Shown: positions 1-5,300 of the stretch, one piece after another
Numbering within the stretch: position 1 is the first letter of the stretch
Layout of the letters: each line of letters opens with the position of its first letter
Translations under genes and position numbers: made by a program
The notes under the pieces: generated by a model
Told to the model about the DNA's origin: nothing
Databases searched by the model: none
Seen by the model: only the letters and a program-made list of their open reading frames with translations
Source: an uncultured Eubacteriales bacterium
GTDB lineage: Bacteria; Bacillota; Clostridia; UBA1381
Length of the DNA stretch: 5,300 bases
Assembly (NCBI GenBank): GCA_900556575.1
Contig: USPO01000133.1
Location: 1-5,300 of the forward strand
Direction: 5' to 3'

Positions 1-457
1 AGTGAAAAACTATTTAGACGGTGACAATCTATCTCCGTCAAAAAACAGCCGTGAAATTTTTTCTATGCTTCATCAGCTGAGTAAATTTATTAGTAACGAG
101 TCAGTAGATTTACCTGCAAAGGAGGCAATTATTGCGGCTCAATGTGCTAAATATATCGAGAAAAACTATATTAAAAGTTTTTCCATATCCGATATTGCTG
201 ATGACCTTGGAATATCCATGACAAAGCTTATAGAATTATTCCGACAGGCATATGATACAACACCTCAGAAATATCTTGCCGAGGTTAGGCTAAATACAGC
301 AAAAACAGCATTGGTTTACCGACGTCTATTAAAGCTTTCTGAAATAGCAAAAATATGCGGATACTCAAGTACAAACTACTTCTGTACTGTGTTCAAAAAA
401 AATACCGGCATGACCCCTGAAGAATACCGACAGGCAAATTCATATGAAAGCTTTTAA
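1..457 (+). CDS. AraC-family transcriptional regulator, C-terminal part (5' end outside window)
   Basis: This is the DNA-binding end of an AraC/XylS-family transcription regulator. The visible 151 codons start with a helical linker (about residues 16-56) and continue into a complete two-part AraC DNA-binding domain. The first helix-turn-helix is around residues 61-97 (SISDIADDLGIS, then TPQKYLAEVRL). The second is around 110-143 (LSEIAKICGYSSTNYF, then FKKNTGMTPEEYR), which closely matches the family signature. The frame is open to the left edge. The GTG at 2-4 has no room for a ribosome binding site, and a 151-residue product would lack the usual N-terminal sensor domain, so I treat the gene as truncated by the window and read the GTG as an internal valine. 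The inducer and targets cannot be told from this part. It ends with TAA at 455-457, 18 nt before the next regulator gene, with which it is probably co-transcribed. The family call is very safe; the regulon is unknown. Confidence 0.93.
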   Translation, partial: VKNYLDGDNLSPSKNSREIFSMLHQLSKFISNESVDLPAKEAIIAAQCAKYIEKNYIKSFSISDIADDLGISMTKLIELFRQAYDTTPQKYLAEVRLNTAKTALVYRRLLKLSEIAKICGYSSTNYFCTVFKKNTGMTPEEYRQANSYESF

Positions 458-463
458 AGGAGG
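456..463 (+). promoter_or_regulatory. Shine-Dalgarno for the second AraC-like gene
   Basis: AAAGGAGG overlaps the TAA stop of the upstream regulator. It lies 12 nt before the ATG at 476, which is slightly long but usable. It fixes the start of the downstream gene and suggests translation of the second regulator follows that of the first. No convincing promoter is visible in the short gap between the two genes. Confidence 0.7.
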
Positions 464-475
464 CAAAAATATTAA

Positions 476-1267
476 ATGGAAAATAATTTGCTTTATGTTT
501 GTGACACACAAGAAATACAAAATCTATCCCGCGGATTATCAAAAAGTAATTTCCCATATGACCAATTTATATTATGTACATCCGGAAAGGGCATTCTTTG
601 CTCTGAGTCAACGCTCGAAACCGAAATATCCGTTAATACTCTTATATTTATAAAGGAAAATGCTTTCTTCTCCCTTAGAAATATAACAAAGGATTTCTCA
701 ATTAAGCTTATAGCATTCAGAGGCAGTATAACACCAATGTATACACAATACTTTGATTTCGGGAGTGTAATGGATTTCGATGGTAAATCAGAATCTATAA
801 AATATTTCAACAAAATATATGATATGTGCGTTGAAAATCCGGATTTAAAGAACTCAACAGAAACTGAGGTTTTTCTGTATTCTTTAATCGGTTTATGCGG
901 AGAAAACATTTTACTCTCAAAACAACAGATAAAAACCAGTGCAGAAATGCTTGTCGACGCTTGTAATAATTATATCAGGCAGCACATAGATAATATAAAC
1001 CTTGACTGCAGCCAATTGAGTGAATTGTTTCAAGCAACTACACAATCTCTTAACTCAATATATAAAATTTCCTACGGTATGAACTGTGATGAATACATCT
1101 ATCATTTCCGAATGGAATTTGCAAAAACACTCATTATTCAGCAATACGATAACTACTGGAACGACTGCGGATATGATGATAAACACAAATTTTACGAAGA
1201 TTTTAAAAACTACTGCGGTAAAACACCGTCAGACTATTTGAGAATACTTTGTACCGATGTCAGATAG
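476..1267 (+). CDS. Divergent AraC-family regulator with shortened second HTH
   Basis: This is a 263-residue protein with the overall plan of an AraC-family regulator. The N-terminal part (about residues 25-85) looks like the cupin-type sensor domain: FILCTSGKGIL resembles the usual start of that fold, and it is followed by alternating beta-strand-like segments. A helical linker spans about 105-160. The C-terminal part resembles the AraC DNA-binding domain. The first HTH is around 173-217 (LDCSQLSELFQATTQSLNSIYK, ending YHFRMEFAKTLI). The second half keeps its end (CGYDDKHKFYEDFKNYCGKTPSDYLR, about 231-256). However, the helix that normally carries the SI.EIA motif is replaced by a shorter stretch, QQYDNYWND, about five residues shorter than the family norm by my manual alignment. 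DNA binding may therefore be weakened or altered. Being next to a canonical AraC gene suggests a partner or a modulating paralogue, which is inference. It ends at TAG 1265-1267, just before a hairpin shared with the convergent operon. Confidence 0.8.
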   Translation: MENNLLYVCDTQEIQNLSRGLSKSNFPYDQFILCTSGKGILCSESTLETEISVNTLIFIKENAFFSLRNITKDFSIKLIAFRGSITPMYTQYFDFGSVMDFDGKSESIKYFNKIYDMCVENPDLKNSTETEVFLYSLIGLCGENILLSKQQIKTSAEMLVDACNNYIRQHIDNINLDCSQLSELFQATTQSLNSIYKISYGMNCDEYIYHFRMEFAKTLIIQQYDNYWNDCGYDDKHKFYEDFKNYCGKTPSDYLRILCTDVR

Positions 1268-1274
1268 AAGCAAA

Positions 1275-1303
1275 GCTGCTGCAAAACCAAGTTTTACAGC
1301 AGC
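1275..1303. terminator. Hairpin between convergent genes, probable bidirectional terminator
   Basis: The inverted repeat has outer arms GCTGCTG (1275-1281) and CAGCAGC (1297-1303), then a C/A mismatch, then inner arms AAAAC (1283-1287) and GTTTT (1291-1295) around a 3-nt loop. The mismatch becomes a G-U pair in RNA made from the minus strand, so the stem is continuous for the leftward operon. It starts 8 nt after the plus-strand stop and 11 nt after the minus-strand stop. Flanks are T-rich in both directions (ATTTCTGTTTTA rightward, TTTGCTTCTATCT leftward) but are not pure T runs. Position and structure suit a shared terminator; its strength is uncertain. Confidence 0.75.
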
Positions 1304-1313
1304 CATTTCTGTT

Positions 1314-2471
1314 TTATACACATTCCCCGTCTATAAACACCTTAATACATTCTGAATTAAATCGTGTCGGCAAATCGGTCATTATTACAATATCTGCATC
1401 CTTTCCTTCCTCCAATGAACCTACTCTATCATTTATACGGCAGTTCTTTGCCGCTGTTATTGTAATTGCTTCTAGTGCCTTATATTCATTCATTCCGTTC
1501 TTTACGGCAAGTGCGGCACATAACGGCAAATTATCCTCTGTAATTTCCGGATGGTCAGTTATTATTCCAATGTCAAGACCTCTGTCGGAAAGATTTTTAT
1601 ATGTCGCAAAAGTCAGATTTTTTAATTCCGGTTTGCTTCTGTCACCCAATGTCGGTCCGAGGTTTATCGGCAGCTTTTCTCTTTCAAGTACTTCGGCAAT
1701 TGCATCACCGTCCGAGCAATGTTCAAGAGTTACATCAATATTAAATTCTTTTCCTATACGAATGGCTGTGCAAATATCGTCTGCTCTGTGTGCGTGAATT
1801 TTAACCGGTATTTCTTTTTTCATAACCGGAAGCATAGCCTCAAGCTTCATATCAAATTCCGGTTTTTCGTTTTCTTCCGGATTTTCCTTATAAGCTTTCA
1901 AATCTTCTAAGTAGTTTCGTGACTTAAAAAGCAGTTCACGAATTACAGACATTGTACCCATTCTTGTAACAGGTGCTTCGTCACGTTCCTTATATACTGT
2001 TTTGGGATTTTCTCCCAATGCCATTTTCATCGCACAAGGTGCTTTTACGATCATATCATCAATACATATTCCGGCTGTTTTTACCGCTGCAAACTGACCT
2101 CCTACCGGATTTGCACTTCCCGGACCTGTTACAACCGTTGTAACTCCCGCTTTTCTCGCATCTTTAAAACCTCTGTCAAACGGATTAATTCCGTCAATTG
2201 CTCTAAGCTGAGGTGTCACTGGGTCACTGTCCTCATTTCCGTCATCACCCTCAAATCCTAAAGAATCTTCGAACATTCCAAGATGTGTATGAGGGTCTAC
2301 CAAACCCGGCATTACAATATTATTTTCAGCATCAATTATTTCATTAAAATCAGCTTCGCTGTATTCCTTAATCTCTCCGGCATATATTATCTTTTCATCA
2401 AAAATAACCATACCTCCGGAAATTTCCCCGCCGGCCATGGTATATAGTCTTGCATTCTTTATTAGCTTCAT
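1314..2471 (-). CDS. Metal-dependent amidohydrolase, imidazolonepropionase-like (COG1228 type)
   Basis: This 385-residue cytoplasmic enzyme belongs to the amidohydrolase superfamily, whose members hydrolyse C-N bonds in cyclic or linear amides using metal in a TIM barrel. A small N-terminal beta domain (residues 1-55) leads to PGLVDPHTHLG, whose H61 and H63 are the expected first metal ligands. Other likely metal or catalytic residues are H226 and/or H228 in KIHAHRADD, H251 in LEHCSDGD, and D306 in ITDHPE, the usual acid at the end of the barrel. The segment APCAMKMALGENPK (about 144-157) is typical of the subgroup. The C-terminal GSLEEGKDADIVI (351-363) returns to the beta domain. All key residues are present, so it should be active. 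The substrate cannot be read from the sequence; no histidine-degradation neighbours support true imidazolonepropionase, and peptidase or cyclic-amide substrates are equally possible. It is the last gene of the operon: its ATG overlaps the TGA of the reductase gene (ATGA) and is preceded by GAGAGG at 2478-2483. Confidence 0.9.
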   Translation of the reverse strand: MKLIKNARLYTMAGGEISGGMVIFDEKIIYAGEIKEYSEADFNEIIDAENNIVMPGLVDPHTHLGMFEDSLGFEGDDGNEDSDPVTPQLRAIDGINPFDRGFKDARKAGVTTVVTGPGSANPVGGQFAAVKTAGICIDDMIVKAPCAMKMALGENPKTVYKERDEAPVTRMGTMSVIRELLFKSRNYLEDLKAYKENPEENEKPEFDMKLEAMLPVMKKEIPVKIHAHRADDICTAIRIGKEFNIDVTLEHCSDGDAIAEVLEREKLPINLGPTLGDRSKPELKNLTFATYKNLSDRGLDIGIITDHPEITEDNLPLCAALAVKNGMNEYKALEAITITAAKNCRINDRVGSLEEGKDADIVIMTDLPTRFNSECIKVFIDGECV

Positions 2472-3397
2472 ATTTGTCCTCTCATTATATAATTTACCGC
2501 TGACGTTCCTGCAACCGCACCATCTGCCGCCGCTGTTATAACCTGTCTGAGCGGTGTTGTGCGGCAGTCGCCAGCAGCATAAATTCCGGGTATATTTGTT
2601 TTAAGGTAAATATCCGTCTTTATAAATCCAAGTTCACATGTTTCTATACCTATGCTTTTTGCAAGGTCTGTGAACGGAGAAATCCCAATTGCAATCAACG
2701 CCCCGGATGCAGCAATAAATCCTCTGCTGCCTTCCTTCGTAAGATACACTTTTTCAAGTTTCCCATATCCCTCAAAACTTTCTGTTATGGCATTTTTATA
2801 AATTGTAATATTTTCTGCCGCCTCTGCATTTTCAACAAGTTTCGGTGTTGCCTTAAACCTATCCGAGCGGTTTAAAATATATACATGAGCTGCAAGTTTT
2901 GACATATACAACGCATCTTCAAATGCCGTATTTCCTCCGCCTATTACAACAACATCTTTGCCTTTGAAAAAAGCACCGTCACAAGTCGCACAATAACTGA
3001 CTCCGGCACCTGTTAATTCCGCTTCTCCCGGAACACCGAGTTTTTTCGGTGTCGCACCTGTTGCAAAAATTATTGCCCTTGCCGTATATCGGTTCCTTCT
3101 TGTCACAACTGTCTTAATTCCTCCATCGGCATTTTCTATTGACTTAACATTTTCTTTTACAAAATCAACGTCAAATTTTTTTGCATGTTCTTCCAAACGT
3201 GCCGATAATTCAGCACCTGAAGGATTGTCCGACATTCCCGGATAATTATCAATTTCATAAGTAATTGCAGCCTGTCCTCCGCACGCAAGCTTTTCCAATA
3301 AAAGCGTTTTCATTCCGCCTCTTGCACTGTAAATTGCAGCACTGAGACCTGCGGCACCTCCGCCGATTATTATTATATCATAGTTATTCAACTTCAT
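2468..3397 (-). CDS. trxB: Thioredoxin reductase-like flavoprotein
   Basis: This is a 309-residue low-molecular-weight thioredoxin reductase-type enzyme, the usual length for the family. It would pass electrons from a nucleotide through FAD and a redox-active disulfide to thioredoxin or a similar protein in the cytoplasm. The visible motifs are the FAD-binding GGGAAG (12-17), FATGATP (111-117), the redox pair C136-A-T-C139 followed by DG, the second nucleotide-binding loop GGGNTA (153-158), and the C-terminal FAD motif YAAGDCRTTPLRQVITAAADG (273-293). The NADPH 2'-phosphate motif of the E. coli enzyme (HRRxxxR) is altered here to NRSDRFK (176-182), so cofactor preference is doubtful (see findings). 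The ATG overlaps the end of the glycosyltransferase gene by 14 nt, with GAGG at 3407-3410 nine bases ahead, and the gene overlaps the amidohydrolase start by 4 nt. No thioredoxin gene lies in the window. Alternative readings are a ferredoxin- or NADH-using relative, or a dedicated flavin reductase for another partner. Confidence 0.9.
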   Translation of the reverse strand: MKLNNYDIIIIGGGAAGLSAAIYSARGGMKTLLLEKLACGGQAAITYEIDNYPGMSDNPSGAELSARLEEHAKKFDVDFVKENVKSIENADGGIKTVVTRRNRYTARAIIFATGATPKKLGVPGEAELTGAGVSYCATCDGAFFKGKDVVVIGGGNTAFEDALYMSKLAAHVYILNRSDRFKATPKLVENAEAAENITIYKNAITESFEGYGKLEKVYLTKEGSRGFIAASGALIAIGISPFTDLAKSIGIETCELGFIKTDIYLKTNIPGIYAAGDCRTTPLRQVITAAADGAVAGTSAVNYIMRGQI

Positions 3398-4343
3398 TTA
3401 CATACGCCTCAATTATATACCTCGGTCTTTGCTTAACCTCTTTGTACATCTTTCCTACATATTCGCCAATCAGTCCAAGTGAAAGCATAACTATTCCGCC
3501 AATAAACCATATTGAGAACATAAGTGATGCCCAGCCCGAATTGGCATGACCGGTAAATTTAACAACAAGTGTATATATTGCCATAATGACGGACACTAAA
3601 CACATAACTGCACCTATACCTGATATAAATTTAATAGGCGTAACGCTGAATGATGTAATTCCATCAAACGCAAATGAAAGCATTTTCTTCAGCGGATATT
3701 TTGACTCACCCGCAAAGCGTTCATTTCTGCTGTAATATACACAATCCGAATTAAAGCCTATAAGCGGGACCATTCCTCTCAGGAACAGATTTCTTTCCGG
3801 AAATTCAGCGAGTGCATTCAAAGCACGTCTGCTCATGAGTCTGTAATCGGCATGGTTAAACACCACTTTTGTTCCCATTGCATTCATGAGGTGATAAAAT
3901 CCCTCTGCTGTTGTTCTCTTGAAGAATGTATCTGTATCACGCTTATTTCTTACACCGTATACAACATCATTTCCGGCAATAAACTTCTTGACCATTTCCG
4001 GAATAACATTAATATCATCCTGTAAATCCGCATCTATTGAAATAGCACAGTCACATGAATTCTTAACTGTCATAAGTCCGCCCAAAAGTGCATTTTGATG
4101 TCCTGCATTATGAGCCAGCTTAATTCCTCCTATCTCACGATATTCATGTGAATATCCATCAATAAGCTGCCAAGTCTTATCCTTTGAACCATCATCCACA
4201 AATATTATTCTGCTTTTATCATTAATTAATTCATCGTCCTTCATTCTATCAAAAAGCTCCAGCATTCTTCTTGAAGTTTCCGGTAAAACTTCTTCTTCAT
4301 TATAGCATGGAACTACTATATATAAATTTACACCATTAAACAT
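3384..4343 (-). CDS. Family 2 glycosyltransferase, GtrB/DPM1-like, with two C-terminal membrane helices
   Basis: This 319-residue enzyme is likely to transfer a sugar from a nucleotide donor to a polyprenyl phosphate at the cytoplasmic face of the membrane, supplying cell-surface glycan or lipid modification. The GT-A domain starts with VPCYNEE (11-17), has DDGS at 50-53 and the metal/donor site DADLQD at 104-109, and continues with HADYRLMSR (164-172) and the conserved RxxRFAGESKYP region (206-217). Two hydrophobic helices follow at about 237-261 and 273-296, then a basic tail (KEVKQRPRYI), the standard GtrB/bactoprenol glucosyltransferase plan. It is the first gene of a three-gene operon: ATG at 4341-4343, a strong AAAGGAG at 4351-4357 seven bases upstream, and a sigma-A promoter beyond. 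The stop lies inside the reductase gene. No flippase or partner glycosyltransferase is nearby, so the sugar and final acceptor are unknown. The family is certain; the exact substrate is not. Confidence 0.93.
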   Translation of the reverse strand: MFNGVNLYIVVPCYNEEEVLPETSRRMLELFDRMKDDELINDKSRIIFVDDGSKDKTWQLIDGYSHEYREIGGIKLAHNAGHQNALLGGLMTVKNSCDCAISIDADLQDDINVIPEMVKKFIAGNDVVYGVRNKRDTDTFFKRTTAEGFYHLMNAMGTKVVFNHADYRLMSRRALNALAEFPERNLFLRGMVPLIGFNSDCVYYSRNERFAGESKYPLKKMLSFAFDGITSFSVTPIKFISGIGAVMCLVSVIMAIYTLVVKFTGHANSGWASLMFSIWFIGGIVMLSLGLIGEYVGKMYKEVKQRPRYIIEAYVNEVE

Positions 4344-4381
4344 ATTGTTTCTCCTTTTTCTATAAAGTATATCTATAATAT

Positions 4382-4410
4382 ATTATACAACAAAGTTCGC
4401 CAATAGTCAA
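4382..4410 (-). promoter_or_regulatory. Sigma-A promoter of the glycosyltransferase-reductase-amidohydrolase operon
   Basis: Read on the minus strand there is a -35 box TTGACT (4405-4410) and a perfect -10 box TATAAT (4382-4387), separated by exactly 17 bp. Transcription should start near 4375, giving a leader of roughly 30 nt that contains the AAAGGAG ribosome binding site. The leader is too short for a riboswitch and no operator palindrome is evident, so the promoter looks constitutive. This is inferred from sequence only. Confidence 0.85.
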
Positions 4411-4443
4411 TTAATTTTGCGAAAATTTACAATTAAATATGCT

Positions 4444-4481
4444 TAGGGCTGCCACAGTCTTTTTTAGCTGCGACAGCCCTA
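4444..4481 (-). terminator. Hairpin after the Cys-rich gene, probable terminator
   Basis: The inverted repeat has arms 4444-4457 (TAGGGCTGCCACAG) and 4468-4481 (CTGCGACAGCCCTA) around a 10-nt loop. In minus-strand RNA all 14 positions pair, two of them as G-U; in plus-strand RNA those two are mismatches. This points to function for the leftward gene ending at 4493, 11 nt away. The leftward flank (AAGCATATTTAATTG) lacks a proper T run, so termination may be weak or factor-assisted. The hairpin also separates that gene from the next promoter, whose -35 box is about 33 bp downstream. Confidence 0.68.
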
Positions 4482-4492
4482 TATATATTTAA

Positions 4493-5300
4493 TTATCTTC
4501 CCGAATTATTTCTTATCTCACAGCGTGGATGCGTTGGCTGCTCACACAGCGGCTCCGGCGGTCTGCACGGCGGCTCGGATGGTCTGCACGGCGGTTCCAG
4601 CGGTCTGCATGAATCGGAAACACCATACAATGGCGATGTAGGATCATCCTGCCCGTTTTCTAAAAATGCACATTTTGACGGAGGATAAAATTCATCCATC
4701 GGGAATTCAATTCTTTCAAATAAATCACAAGGATTATCATCCGTTGCTCCAACGCATTCCTTATTTGGTATGCAATAATCGTATGACGGTATAAGCAGCT
4801 GTACACGGCGTTCTATCTTAACAATAGAGAAAATACCTATTGACACAAACACACGCTTAGCTTCATTACCCATAACAAGAGTATCGTCAAATACTCTGCA
4901 TACCGACTCCGGAACAGATGCAAGATCAAAACCATCATCACAGCAGCAGCTGCGTTTATCACGAACATCTACCAACTTTGCCCCCAATGCAATCGGGTCA
5001 ACAACCTCTACGATTGCATGCGGCATATTTGTCTTTTTCCAAAGCTGCGGATCAAATGCATCTTCTTTATATTTGCTTTCAAATACCTTAGCATTTCCCT
5101 CCGAACCGAAAAGAATAACTTTCTTATCAAAACAACTCAAACCTTCAACCATTGTAGGACGGCCAACTCCTGTAAATACCGCCAGATTTATCTTAAAGAA
5201 GTACTTTAAATCTACCGAATAAAATCCACGGTTAAACGGCACCGGCTCTATATCCGAAAATACCCATATAATTTCTGCCTTTGTACATTTGACATTAATA
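4493..5300 (-). CDS. Cys-rich uncharacterised protein with Cys/Pro repeat tail (5' end outside window)
   Basis: The last 268 residues of a protein of unknown function are visible. The frame is open to the right edge. The GTG at 5240-5242 has no ribosome binding site and sits inside a smooth protein context (IWVFSDIEPVPFNRGFYSVD), so it is not the start. The visible part has a beta-rich body (about residues 1-115, with VILFGSEGNA near 61-70), a triple cysteine C118-C120 followed by DDG, a second body segment (about 134-210) ending DEFYPPSKC, and a tail from about 230. In the tail, cysteines recur at 231, 238, 245 and 252 in a CRPxEPP heptad, with a last one at 260. I count 15 cysteines in 268 residues. 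There is no membrane segment. From memory it resembles Cys-bearing proteins found in spore-forming Clostridia and usually left hypothetical, so a spore-surface or disulfide-linked structural role is possible but unproven. A hairpin follows the stop. Confidence 0.85.
   Translation of the reverse strand, partial: INVKCTKAEIIWVFSDIEPVPFNRGFYSVDLKYFFKINLAVFTGVGRPTMVEGLSCFDKKVILFGSEGNAKVFESKYKEDAFDPQLWKKTNMPHAIVEVVDPIALGAKLVDVRDKRSCCCDDGFDLASVPESVCRVFDDTLVMGNEAKRVFVSIGIFSIVKIERRVQLLIPSYDYCIPNKECVGATDDNPCDLFERIEFPMDEFYPPSKCAFLENGQDDPTSPLYGVSDSCRPLEPPCRPSEPPCRPPEPLCEQPTHPRCEIRNNSGR
4550..4612 (-). repeat. Three 21-bp tandem repeats encoding CRPxEPP heptads
   Basis: Three in-frame 21-bp units (4550-4570, 4571-4591, 4592-4612) share the core GGTCTGCA on the plus strand and differ at a few positions. 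They are far richer in G and C than the surrounding DNA. On the coding (minus) strand they encode the units CRPLEPP, CRPSEPP and CRPPEPL of the C-terminal tail. Being a multiple of three, copy number can change without breaking the frame. Confidence 0.9.

Noticed and set aside
444..653. 69-codon frame overlapping the junction of the two regulators
   Set aside because: It is in a different frame from two well-supported genes and has no ribosome binding site of its own.
493..909. 138-codon open frame on the minus strand
   Set aside because: It lies entirely antisense to the second AraC-like gene, has no ribosome binding site, and its translation shows no family features.
1249..1797. 182-codon open frame on the plus strand
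   Set aside because: It is antisense to the amidohydrolase, whose motifs are intact; it also runs through the intergenic hairpin and its translation is a low-complexity Ser/Phe-rich shadow.
1314..4343. Operon read as a new defence or toxin system
   Set aside because: All three products are intact members of ordinary metabolic or envelope enzyme families, with no nuclease, toxin or mobile-element signature nearby.
4550..4612. Possible short CRISPR-like array
   Set aside because: The repeats are directly adjacent without spacers and are in-frame protein-coding heptads.
5018..5209. 63-codon plus-strand frame
   Set aside because: It is antisense to the Cys-rich gene, with no ribosome binding site and no recognisable features.
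5240..5242. GTG as the start of the Cys-rich gene
   Set aside because: The frame stays open to the window edge with protein-like sequence upstream, and no Shine-Dalgarno precedes the GTG.

Overview
This window looks like the chromosome of a low-GC Gram-positive anaerobe, most likely a member of class Clostridia. The evidence is AT-rich DNA, strong AGGAGG-type ribosome binding sites, a textbook sigma-A promoter (TTGACT, 17 bp, TATAAT), a thioredoxin reductase with a Clostridia-like divergent nucleotide site, and a Cys-rich protein of a type I associate with Clostridia. No species can be named from the sequence.

Layout: positions 1-1267 (+ strand) hold two adjacent AraC-family regulator genes. 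The first is cut by the window's left edge, so only its linker and DNA-binding domain are visible. The second is complete, but its second helix-turn-helix is shortened. Both lie 18 nt apart behind one another and are probably co-transcribed. They converge on a leftward three-gene operon, and the two units are separated by a hairpin at 1275-1303 that can serve both strands.

Positions 1314-4343 (- strand) form a tightly packed operon. In transcription order it holds a membrane-anchored GtrB/DPM1-like family 2 glycosyltransferase, a thioredoxin reductase-like flavoprotein (14 nt overlap) and a metal-dependent amidohydrolase (4 nt ATGA overlap). Its promoter is at 4382-4410 and a good Shine-Dalgarno lies in front of the first gene. 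The three enzymes have no obvious common pathway. The overlaps show that they are co-expressed and translationally coupled, not that they share a reaction.

Positions 4493-5300 (- strand) hold the 3' part of a Cys-rich protein of unknown function. It ends in a Cys/Pro heptad-repeat tail encoded by three 21-bp tandem repeats. Its 5' end lies beyond the right edge. A hairpin at 4444-4481 follows its stop and separates it from the glycosyltransferase promoter.

There is no RNA gene, CRISPR array, insertion sequence or phage element in the window, and no gene-free stretch over 300 bases. I see no convincing new multi-gene system. The best leads are the Cys/Pro-tailed protein, the altered cofactor motif of the reductase, the degenerate regulator and the conserved-looking operon of unrelated enzymes.
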